Part shown: piece after piece, positions 14,844-21,864 of the stretch
Position numbering within the stretch: the stretch's first letter is position 1
Layout of the letters: each line of letters begins with the position of its first letter
NCBI GenBank assembly: GCA_900315455.1
Contig: OMZE01000039.1
Span: 1 to 43,306 of the forward strand
DNA: 43,306 nt
Source of the DNA: an uncultured Prevotellaceae bacterium
Lineage (GTDB): Bacteria > Bacteroidota > Bacteroidia > Bacteroidales > Bacteroidaceae
Direction of reading: 5' to 3'
Notes under the pieces: model-generated
The model's input: the letters and a program-made list of their open reading frames with translations, nothing else
Database searches by the model: none
Told to the model about the DNA's origin: nothing
Translations under genes and position numbers: made by a program

Positions 14844-15644
14844 TTATACTTGTGGTAGCGCGATGGGCTTCTTCGGGCGACGGCCCTTGTCTTTCACTTG
14901 CATCACCTCGATGTGCTCGATGTTGTACGACTGCTTGCAGTCGGGCACGGTGAGTACCACGGGATGGACACAACTGTCGCTGTTCATCCATTCCGCCACC
15001 TTGTCCATCCACACACGGGCACCGCTCGTGGTGGGGTGCAGATGGTCGTTGCGGCGCTCCATCTCCAAGTGCCGTGAGTCAAAGAACGACTTGGGCCCGA
15101 ACACCTTCGCTATCTCTTCGTTCAGTCCGGCGTCAGGCTTGGTGTTGGGAGGGCCGATGAAGATGCAGGGCAAATCGCCCACCTTCGCCTTCATCTTGCG
15201 GAGGTTGTCGTTGATGGCCTTCACGTTCTTCGACGACAGTTCGTTGCTGCCCATGCAGAAGATGACATACGTGGGGTCAACCTCCTCGATGTAGTAGTCG
15301 AGGGTGAGGCCGCTCCATCCTATGGTGGTGCTGCCATACCACGTCACGGCATACATTGTGTCGCCGCTCTCGCGGCAGATGTCGAAGAAACGGTATGCCA
15401 TCGGCTCCACCATGGAGTCGCCCACGAAGAGGAAGCGCTGTGGGGTGGAGTCGGGCTCCACCACTTCTTCTATGGGTTCGATGGCGAGGGTGTCGGTATC
15501 GGAGGTATCGGCCCAGTATTTCTCCAGGTCGATCTTCTTGAGCAACTGGTGGGCGAAAGTCACGCCAACACTCGACTTGGCATAGAAGAAGAGGACCAGG
15601 AAAGCCACTAAAAAAATAATGAGAGCCTTTATCTGAGAATTCAT
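14844..15644 (-). CDS. Membrane-anchored SGNH/GDSL protein, probable acyl-transfer partner of the MBOAT
   Basis: A 266-residue protein with one N-terminal transmembrane segment (about 7-22) and an extracytoplasmic SGNH domain. Block I is FVGDSMVEP with Ser77, block III is GSNE (132-135), and block V is NDHLHPTTSG with Asp200 and His203, so the full Ser-His-Asp triad is present. This layout fits the SGNH partners of MBOAT proteins, which transfer acyl groups to or from glycans. It is the first gene of the operon and has its own promoter at 15722-15753. The residues between the anchor and the domain (45-68) are acidic and low in complexity, probably a linker. Confidence 0.88.
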   Translation of the reverse strand: MNSQIKALIIFLVAFLVLFFYAKSSVGVTFAHQLLKKIDLEKYWADTSDTDTLAIEPIEEVVEPDSTPQRFLFVGDSMVEPMAYRFFDICRESGDTMYAVTWYGSTTIGWSGLTLDYYIEEVDPTYVIFCMGSNELSSKNVKAINDNLRKMKAKVGDLPCIFIGPPNTKPDAGLNEEIAKVFGPKSFFDSRHLEMERRNDHLHPTTSGARVWMDKVAEWMNSDSCVHPVVLTVPDCKQSYNIEHIEVMQVKDKGRRPKKPIALPQV

Positions 15645-15721
15645 ATGGTGTAATGCGTCTTAGTCTTGATGAATGAAGAGTCGTGACACGGGGCAGAGAG
15701 TGCCAGTCACGAATCGGTTTG

Positions 15722-15753
15722 CAAAATTACATCATTCTCTCGGAATAGACAAA
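15722..15753 (-). promoter_or_regulatory. Promoter of the SGNH-MBOAT-CE2 operon
   Basis: On the minus strand: TTTG (15753-15750), a 20-bp spacer and TAATTTTG (15729-15722). The leader to the ATG at 15644 is about 70 nt. It lies back to back with the pepD promoter, with 15 bp between the two -33 elements. Confidence 0.8.
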
Positions 15754-15768
15754 TAAACTCCGATTATT

Positions 15769-15800
15769 TTTGGGCGTGTGCCATGTTTTTGCTATCTTTG
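15769..15800 (+). promoter_or_regulatory. Promoter of pepD
   Basis: TTTG (15769-15772), a 20-bp spacer and TATCTTTG (15793-15800). The leader of about 95 nt contains a hairpin with GGCACGC / GCGTGCC arms at about 15853-15872. The in-frame upstream ATG at 15781 lies within the promoter and cannot be the start. Confidence 0.8.
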
Positions 15801-15900
15801 CCTCGGCTCTTTGCGGCGGCACCGGCGACAGGCCGTGCTGCGGCAGAAGAAGGGCACGCTGACGGCGTGCCGCACGATATTGTTTAACCACAAACACACT

Positions 15901-17352
15901 ATGATAGAATCATCCACCCCCATCCCCTCAGTAGATGCCGTGCTGCGTATCTTCAGGCGGCTCAACGACATTCCACGTCCCTCTCACCATGAGGAGCGTG
16001 TGGCCGACTTCCTCTGCCAGTATGCCGAGCGTCTCGGTCTTGCTTACCGTCGCGACAACAACAACTGTGTGGTCATCAGCAAGCCTGCCACGCCGGGCCA
16101 TGAGAATGCCACCCCCGTGGCAGTGCTCAACCACATGGACATGGTGTGCGTGGGCATGGAGAAACCCACTGAGCAGGCCGTGGTGCCCTATGAAGACAAT
16201 GGATGGCTGAAAGCCAGGGGCACGTCGCTGGGTGCCGACAACGGCATCGGTCTGTCGATGGCCTTGGCGGTGCTGGCCGACGACAGCATCGTGCATGGTC
16301 CGCTCGAGGTCATCACCACCACCAACGAGGAAGACGGCATGAGTGGTGCCGCAGGTCTCTCCAGCGACTTCCTCCGCGCACGGAAAGTCATCAACCTCGA
16401 CTCTGAGGACTACGACACCATCACCACCGGTGCTGCGGGTGCCTATCTGCAGATGCACCGTCTGCCGTCACCGCTGCAGAAGGCTCCCGAAGGCAAGCGG
16501 CGCTGGTTCCGCATCTCCATAGAGGGCGGAAAGGGCGGCCACTCCGGTGTCGACATCAACAAGGGCAGGGCGAGTGCGGTAGTAGTGGCATGGGCTGTGC
16601 TCGCCGCTATATACAATGAATACGACGTGGAACTGGCAGACATCAGGGTAGGGGAGGCCAACGCCTCCATCGCCTCGAGTGCCGAGATGATTATCACCGT
16701 TCCCTCTGGCGAAGCCGCCGAATTCGTGAAGAGTCAGGAAGAGATGCTCAACAACTGGCTCAAGGAGGAGTATGGCAGCAACGAACCCACCATGCACTGC
16801 ACGATAGAAAAGGTGGATGCACGCAAGACCATCCTCCCCACCGAGGCGTTCGAGGCACTGATGACTTGTCTGGAACAGATACCGCAAGGCGTGGTGAAGA
16901 TGAGCGAGACGATGGCCGACACCGTGGAGACATCCAACAACGTCGGACGAATCTTCGTCGACGACGGACACCTCGTCGTCACTACCCACACCAGGAGTTT
17001 CATCTACGACGACATGGTGGCGCTGGGAAAGGAAATCGCCGAGGTCTTCGCCCAGGAGGGCGGCACCTCCGAACTGGTAATGGCTGCCCCTGCCTGGCAG
17101 GAGAAGCAGGACTCCGACTTCCTCCGCCTCACTTCCGACACCTTCGACGAAGTGCTCGGCTGGCGGCCGCGGATGGTGGCGATGCACTTCGTGCTCGAGG
17201 CAGGCTATTTCGTGAAGACATATCCCGGCATAGAGATTGCGTGCATCGGACCGCGCATCATCGAACCACACTCCACCGCCGAAAGGGTGGAACTCTCCAC
17301 CGTCGGCGACATCTGGAAGGTGTTTGTCACGCTTCTCGGCAAGATGGCGTGA
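15901..17352 (+). CDS. pepD: Aminoacyl-histidine dipeptidase (peptidase D, M20C)
   Basis: A 483-residue cytoplasmic zinc dipeptidase hydrolysing Xaa-His and other dipeptides. Metal and catalytic motifs of family M20C are all visible: LNHMDMVCVG (His78, catalytic Asp80), SLGADNGIG (bridging Asp113), TTNEEDGMSGA (Glu143 general base, Glu144 metal ligand), INLDSEDYD (Asp167) and EPHSTAERV (His457). The dimerisation/lid domain lies between about 190 and 370. The length is normal for PepD. The start at 15901 follows a GC-rich leader from the promoter at 15769-15800. The next gene follows after 45 bp without a terminator, so the two are probably co-transcribed. Confidence 0.95.
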   Translation: MIESSTPIPSVDAVLRIFRRLNDIPRPSHHEERVADFLCQYAERLGLAYRRDNNNCVVISKPATPGHENATPVAVLNHMDMVCVGMEKPTEQAVVPYEDNGWLKARGTSLGADNGIGLSMALAVLADDSIVHGPLEVITTTNEEDGMSGAAGLSSDFLRARKVINLDSEDYDTITTGAAGAYLQMHRLPSPLQKAPEGKRRWFRISIEGGKGGHSGVDINKGRASAVVVAWAVLAAIYNEYDVELADIRVGEANASIASSAEMIITVPSGEAAEFVKSQEEMLNNWLKEEYGSNEPTMHCTIEKVDARKTILPTEAFEALMTCLEQIPQGVVKMSETMADTVETSNNVGRIFVDDGHLVVTTHTRSFIYDDMVALGKEIAEVFAQEGGTSELVMAAPAWQEKQDSDFLRLTSDTFDEVLGWRPRMVAMHFVLEAGYFVKTYPGIEIACIGPRIIEPHSTAERVELSTVGDIWKVFVTLLGKMA

Positions 17353-17397
17353 GTATCTTCAACTCTCCCCCCCTTAAAAACTCCCCAAAAAAATATC

Positions 17398-18501
17398 ATG
17401 AACGAAAACGTAAAGAGAATCGTCCTCACCGGAGGGCCTTGCGCAGGTAAGACCACCGCGCTCGTACAGGTCATCGAGCATTTCTCCAGCCTCGGTTACA
17501 AAGTGTTTACCATACCTGAAGTGCCCACGCTGTTCTCTCAGGCGGGCATGAACTACCTTACCGACAACAAGGACCTCTTCTATCAAGGTGAGAAAGCCAC
17601 GCTCGAGATACAACTCGCCCTTGAGGACAAGTTCCTCACCATGGCTCAGCAGTGCACCGAACCCACCCTCATCGTCTGCGACCGCGGCGTGATGGACATC
17701 TCCGCCTACATGACCCCGGAGATGTGGGAAGACATCACCTCGTCGCTGGGCACCAACACCACTCAGTTGCGCGACCAGCGCTATGATGCCGTGCTCCACT
17801 TGGTATCGGCTGCCGACGGTGCCGAACAGTATTATACCACCAGCAACAATGCGCAGCGCTATGAGAAGATGGACGAGGAGGGCTTGCGCCAGGCCCGCTT
17901 GCTCGACAAGAAGGTCATCGATGCGTGGAAGGGGCATTCCCACCTCAGGGTCATCAACAACCACGAGGATTTCGACAAGAAAATCAAGCGTGTCATCAAG
18001 GAAATCTCATTCGTCCTCGGACTGCCACAGCCCTATGAGGAGGAGCGCAAGTATATCGTGGAACTCACCGGCGAGTTGCCCGACTGCATCATCAGCGAAA
18101 TCACCCAGACCTATCTCGTGGCAGAGCCTGGCTGTGAGGTGAGGCTCCGCAGGAGGAGTTGGCAGGGCAAGCACGTCAATGTGCACACCATGAAGAAACG
18201 GGTGTCGGATACCGAGGTGCTGCAGACCGAACGGCAAATCAGCAACAACCTCTACAACTCGCTCATGCAGCAGGCCGACCCCTACCGCCAGACCATCCAG
18301 AAGACCCGCAAGAGTTTCATCTGGAAGGGACAGTATTTCGAACTCGACATCTTCCAGAAACCCGTTTCCGACCTGATGATTCTCGAGACCAAGGGCGTGG
18401 CTTCCGACGAGTCGGTGAAGTTTCCGCCCTTCGTGCGTGTCATCGAAGACATCACGGGCAACAAGAAGTTCTACAACTACAACATCGCCCTCAACAAGTA
18501 A
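17398..18501 (+). CDS. P-loop NTPase fused to a CYTH (triphosphate tunnel) domain
   Basis: A 367-residue two-domain protein. Residues 1-205 form a kinase-like P-loop NTPase: Walker A GGPCAGKTT (12-20), a Walker B-like LIVCDRGVMD (91-100) and a lid-like RYEKMDEEGLRQAR. Residues 212-367 fit the CYTH / triphosphate-tunnel fold. They carry the ExExK signature as EEERKYIV (Glu214, Glu216, Lys218), basic strand VRLRRRSW, later basic/acidic strands (KKRVSDTEVLQTERQI, KTRKSFIWKGQYFELDIF) and a final LETKG strand. CYTH proteins bind and often hydrolyse triphosphates. The fused order recalls the plant TTM proteins that join a kinase-like domain to CYTH. The substrate is unknown. It is closed by the terminator at 18535-18569. 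Confidence 0.87.
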   Translation: MNENVKRIVLTGGPCAGKTTALVQVIEHFSSLGYKVFTIPEVPTLFSQAGMNYLTDNKDLFYQGEKATLEIQLALEDKFLTMAQQCTEPTLIVCDRGVMDISAYMTPEMWEDITSSLGTNTTQLRDQRYDAVLHLVSAADGAEQYYTTSNNAQRYEKMDEEGLRQARLLDKKVIDAWKGHSHLRVINNHEDFDKKIKRVIKEISFVLGLPQPYEEERKYIVELTGELPDCIISEITQTYLVAEPGCEVRLRRRSWQGKHVNVHTMKKRVSDTEVLQTERQISNNLYNSLMQQADPYRQTIQKTRKSFIWKGQYFELDIFQKPVSDLMILETKGVASDESVKFPPFVRVIEDITGNKKFYNYNIALNK

Positions 18502-18534
18502 CATTCCTTGTCGGTGGCACTGACATCGTTTTTT

Positions 18535-18569
18535 GCCCTCTTTTGCATAGACGTGATGCAAGAGAGGGC
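18535..18569 (+). terminator. Hairpin 3' of the NTPase-CYTH gene
   Basis: A 14-bp stem, 18535-18548 with 18556-18569 (GCCCTCT.TTGCAT / ATGCAAGAGAGGGC), has one mismatch and a 7-nt loop, and is followed by TCTTTG. A T-run precedes it, so it could serve the opposite strand as well. Confidence 0.75.
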
Positions 18570-18707
18570 GTCTTTGTAGCGAAAATAGTGACACATAAAC
18601 TTTCCCTTGATATCGCGCTATTTGTCTAAAGTGGAAAAGTATGCGTTTTTTATCCTAAAAAATGCTAAAATCTGCTCGCAAAACGAATATGGGATGAAGA
18701 TTTTGCA

Positions 18708-18839
18708 TATCTTTGTCCTAACGAAATAATACAATAATGTTCTCCAAATTGTTTTAGGTATTAGGCTTTATATTTATAGAGTGTAATTTTTTTCTTGGAT
18801 TGAGCGCCGTGGTCTGTGAAGGATCGGGGCGTTTTTTTT
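18708..18839 (+). ncRNA. Candidate small RNA with its own -7 box and terminator
   Basis: TATCTTTG at 18708-18715 predicts a transcript from about 18722. It ends at a hairpin with arms CGCC..GGTC (18805-18814) and GATC..GGCG (18822-18831) followed by eight T residues (18832-18839). The transcript would be about 118 nt, AU-rich in its first two thirds, with no start-codon/ORF of note. The terminator lies upstream of the truA promoter, so this is a separate unit and not a truA leader. No -33 TTTG is seen at the right distance. I cannot assign it to a known RNA family. Confidence 0.5.
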
Positions 18840-18873
18840 ATGGGCAGTATTCCCCCGTGTCATCTTTTTTGTG

Positions 18874-18881
18874 TACTTTTG
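18874..18881 (+). promoter_or_regulatory. -7 box of truA, immediately before the start codon
   Basis: TACTTTTG matches TAnnTTTG and ends only 7 bp before the truA ATG (18889). The sequence runs into TTTGCAGCGC, as at two other promoters here. A transcript from this box would have a leader of a few bases at most. No TTTG is found 20 bp upstream. Confidence 0.5.
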
Positions 18882-18888
18882 CAGCGCG

Positions 18889-19623
18889 ATGACAAAACGG
18901 TATTTCATATTCCTTGGATTCGACGGAAGGGCGTATCATGGATGGCAGGTGCAGCCCAATGGCAACTCCGTGCAGGCGGAGTTGGAGAAAGCCCTGTCTA
19001 TACTGCTCCGCCAGCCTACCGAGGTGGTGGGGGCGGGACGCACCGATGCCGGCGTGCATGCCAGAGATATGGCGGCACACTTCGATACCGAGGTGGCGGT
19101 AGACTGCAGCCAACTCGCCTATAAACTCAACCGCCTGCTGCCCTCTGACATCAGCGTGAGAGAAGTGAGAGAGGTGCCGCAGGAGATGCACGCCCGTTTC
19201 AGCGCCAAGGCGCGCACCTATCATTATTATATCCATACCCGCAAAGACCCTTTTGTGAGGCAGCATTCCTGTTTCATCCACTATCAACTCGACTTCGACC
19301 TGATGAACGAGGCAGGGCGTATGCTGACAGGATATGACGACTTCGGGGCATTCTGCAAGACCCATACCGACGTGAAGACCACCCTGTGCCAACTCTCCAG
19401 GGCGGAATGGGAGAAAATCGACGACCACCACTACCGCTTCGTCATCACCGCCAACCGTTTCCTGCGCAATATGGTGCGGGCGGTGGTGGGCACGCTCATC
19501 GATGTGGGGCGCCACCGCATCTCCCTCGACGACCTCCGGAAAATCGTGGAGAGCGGCAAGCGCACCGAGGCAGGTGAGAGTATGCCCGCCCATGCCCTCT
19601 TCCTCGAAAAGGTGGAGTATTAG
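18889..19623 (+). CDS. truA: tRNA pseudouridine(38-40) synthase TruA
   Basis: A 244-residue tRNA-modifying enzyme that converts uridines 38-40 of the anticodon arm to pseudouridine. The catalytic Asp53 lies in GAGRTDAGVHA, preceded by FDGRAYHGWQVQPNGNSVQ, the usual N-terminal block. Later family segments are ARFSAKARTYHYYIHT, FCKTHTDVKTT, and FVITANRFLRNMVRAVVGTLIDVG. The ATG at 18889 aligns with TruA N-termini. The in-frame ATG at 18871 overlaps the -7 box. The next gene, a DMT transporter, begins 13 bp after the stop and is probably in the same transcript. Confidence 0.96.
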   Translation: MTKRYFIFLGFDGRAYHGWQVQPNGNSVQAELEKALSILLRQPTEVVGAGRTDAGVHARDMAAHFDTEVAVDCSQLAYKLNRLLPSDISVREVREVPQEMHARFSAKARTYHYYIHTRKDPFVRQHSCFIHYQLDFDLMNEAGRMLTGYDDFGAFCKTHTDVKTTLCQLSRAEWEKIDDHHYRFVITANRFLRNMVRAVVGTLIDVGRHRISLDDLRKIVESGKRTEAGESMPAHALFLEKVEY

Positions 19624-19635
19624 CAGATTCAAATC

Positions 19636-20556
19636 ATGATGTGGCTTATTTTTGCTTTCATTTCCGCAGCATTGCTCGGATGCTACGACTCTCTCAAGAA
19701 AGAGGCGCTTAGCGGCAATGCCGTCATTCCCGTTCTCTTCCTCAACACGCTCTTTTGTTCGTTCATCTTCATGCCGCTGGTCATCGTCAGCGCCAGCACG
19801 TCATGGCTCGACCAATCGCAGTTTCATGTGCCCGTGGTGGGGTGGGACACGCATAAGTATATCCTCCTGAAGAGTCTGATAGTGCTCTCGTCGTGGCTGT
19901 TTGGCTATTTCGGCATGAAGCACTTGCCGCTCACCATTGTCGGTCCCATCAATGCCACCCGTCCGGTGATGGTGCTACTCGGCGCCTTGCTCATCTTCGG
20001 CGAGCGGCTCAACCTCTATCAGTGGATTGGCGTGCTGCTGGCGGTGGCATCGTTCTGGATGCTCAGCAGGAGTGGAAAGAAAGAGGGCATCGACTTCAAG
20101 CACGACAAGTGGATATTCTTCGTGGTGCTGGCAGCATTGCTGGGGGCTGTCAGCGGACTCTATGACAAATACCTCATGGCACCGGCAAAGAACGGTGGTG
20201 TGGGGCTCGACAGGATGGTGGTGCAGAGTTGGTATAACTTCTACCAGTGCCTGATGATGCTCGCCGTGCTGCTGCTGCTCTGGTGGCCGAAACGAAAGCA
20301 CACCACTCCTTTCCATTGGCATTGGAGCATCATCTTTGTCAGTGTGTTCCTCAGCGCCGCCGACTTCATCTACTTCTATGCGCTCACCCTGCCCGGCGCG
20401 ATGATTTCCATCGTGTCGATGGTGCGAAGGGGAAGTGTGGTGGTGTCGTTTCTCTTCGGGGCAATGACCTTCCATGAGAAAAACCTCCGCAGCAAGGCAC
20501 TCGACCTGGCTCTTGTCCTCCTGGGCATGATTTTCCTCTACTTCGGGTCTAAGTAA
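19636..20556 (+). CDS. DMT-superfamily (EamA-like) transporter
   Basis: A 306-residue inner-membrane protein with about ten hydrophobic segments arranged as two EamA-type halves. The first half contains GPINATRPVMVLLGALLIFGERL near its end. The second contains the corresponding PGAMISIVSMVRRGSVVVSFLFG and a FHEKNL loop. The GERL / FHEKN pattern at equivalent positions is typical of drug/metabolite transporters. The substrate cannot be inferred. It follows truA by 13 bp, and a weak hairpin with T7 near 20572-20589 may end the transcript. Confidence 0.85.
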   Translation: MMWLIFAFISAALLGCYDSLKKEALSGNAVIPVLFLNTLFCSFIFMPLVIVSASTSWLDQSQFHVPVVGWDTHKYILLKSLIVLSSWLFGYFGMKHLPLTIVGPINATRPVMVLLGALLIFGERLNLYQWIGVLLAVASFWMLSRSGKKEGIDFKHDKWIFFVVLAALLGAVSGLYDKYLMAPAKNGGVGLDRMVVQSWYNFYQCLMMLAVLLLLWWPKRKHTTPFHWHWSIIFVSVFLSAADFIYFYALTLPGAMISIVSMVRRGSVVVSFLFGAMTFHEKNLRSKALDLALVLLGMIFLYFGSK

Positions 20557-20610
20557 CCATGTAAGACCTCTAAGTCCCAGAGTTTTTTTGATAAGATTTT
20601 CTTTGCCCAT

Positions 20611-20644
20611 TTTGGTGAAAATACACGGATTTTATCTAAATTTG
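20611..20644 (+). promoter_or_regulatory. Promoter of the alcohol dehydrogenase gene
   Basis: TTTG (20611-20614), a 22-bp spacer and TAAATTTG (20637-20644), 34 bp before the ATG at 20679. Confidence 0.65.
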
Positions 20645-20678
20645 TGCCCAGATCAACCTAATCAATTAAAACTTCATC

Positions 20679-21860
20679 ATGAAAGATTTCAATTTCTATG
20701 CCCCTACCGAAATCGTCTTCGGACGAGAGTCGGAAGAACAGGTGGCGCAACTGGTGCGCCATTACGGCGGCACCCGCGTGCTCGTGCATTTCGGCGGACA
20801 GAGTGCTCGCCGCTCAGGCCTGCTCGACAAGATGCTCTCTCTGCTCGATGCCGCCGGCATCAGCCATGTCGAACTCGGTGGTGTGGTACCCAATCCCCGC
20901 CTCTCGCTCGTGAAAGAAGGCGTGGCGCTCTGCCGCGAGAATCATATTGACTTCATCCTCGCCGTGGGTGGAGGCAGCGTCATCGACTCCGCCAAGGCCA
21001 TCGGCTATGGCGTGGGATACGAGGGCGACCCATGGGACTTCTGGACTGGCAAGGCCAAGCCAGCCTCCTGCCTTCCCATCGGCGCGGTGCTCACCATCCC
21101 TGCCGCCGGTTCCGAGATGAGCAACAGTTGCGTCATCACCAACGACAGCAACAACGACAAGCGGGGCGTGAACAGCAACCTCTGCCGCTGCAAGTTCTGT
21201 ATCATGAACCCTGAGCGCACCTTCACCCTGCCCGAATACCAGACCGCGGCGGGAGCCACCGACATCATGATGCACACCATGGAGCGCTATTTCACCGCCT
21301 ATGAGGACATGACGCTTACCGACGCCCTGGCCGAGGCACTCCTGCGCACCGTGAAAGACAGTGCCCTCGAGGTGATGCGCAACCCCACCGACTACCGCCA
21401 CCGTGCGCAAATCATGTGGGCGGGAAGTCTCTCGCACAACGACCTCATGGAGTGTGGCACGACGAAGGATTTCGCCACCCACCGTCTCGAACATGAGTTG
21501 AGCGCGATGTTCGATGTCACCCATGGCGCCGGGCTGGCAGCCCTCTGGGGCAGTTGGGCGCGCTTTGTGCTCCCCGGTCATGAGGCCCGCTTCGCCCGTT
21601 TCGCCACCAACGTGATGGGTGTCGACTGCGACTTCACCGACCTCCGTGCCACCGCCTTGCGGGGTATCGAGGCCACCGAGCGTTTCTTCAGCCGTCTCGG
21701 CATGCCGGTGAGCATACATGAACTTCTGGGCCGCGACATCACCGATGAAGAGATAGAGGAGATGGCTCGCCGTGCCAGTCACGACGGCGAAATCACGTTG
21801 GGCAACATCCGTGTGCTCCACCGTGCCGACATGGTGGAAATCTACAAAATGGCACGATGA
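20679..21860 (+). CDS. Iron-containing alcohol dehydrogenase (YqhD/butanol dehydrogenase type)
   Basis: A 393-residue cytoplasmic NAD(P)-dependent group III dehydrogenase. The dinucleotide-binding loop is VGGGSVIDSAK (96-106). The four metal ligands of the family are present: Asp195 and His199 in GATDIMMH, His268 in DFATHRLEH and His282 in VTHGAGLA. Spacing and length match the YqhD/BdhA subgroup, which reduces aldehydes such as butanal and methylglyoxal-type compounds, usually with NADPH. A detoxification or fermentation-sink role is inferred. A Cys-rich stretch (NLCRCKFC, 167-174) is worth noting. A MATE exporter starts 4 bp after its stop, so the two are translated from one message. Confidence 0.92.
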   Translation: MKDFNFYAPTEIVFGRESEEQVAQLVRHYGGTRVLVHFGGQSARRSGLLDKMLSLLDAAGISHVELGGVVPNPRLSLVKEGVALCRENHIDFILAVGGGSVIDSAKAIGYGVGYEGDPWDFWTGKAKPASCLPIGAVLTIPAAGSEMSNSCVITNDSNNDKRGVNSNLCRCKFCIMNPERTFTLPEYQTAAGATDIMMHTMERYFTAYEDMTLTDALAEALLRTVKDSALEVMRNPTDYRHRAQIMWAGSLSHNDLMECGTTKDFATHRLEHELSAMFDVTHGAGLAALWGSWARFVLPGHEARFARFATNVMGVDCDFTDLRATALRGIEATERFFSRLGMPVSIHELLGRDITDEEIEEMARRASHDGEITLGNIRVLHRADMVEIYKMAR

Positions 21861-21864
21861 CCCG

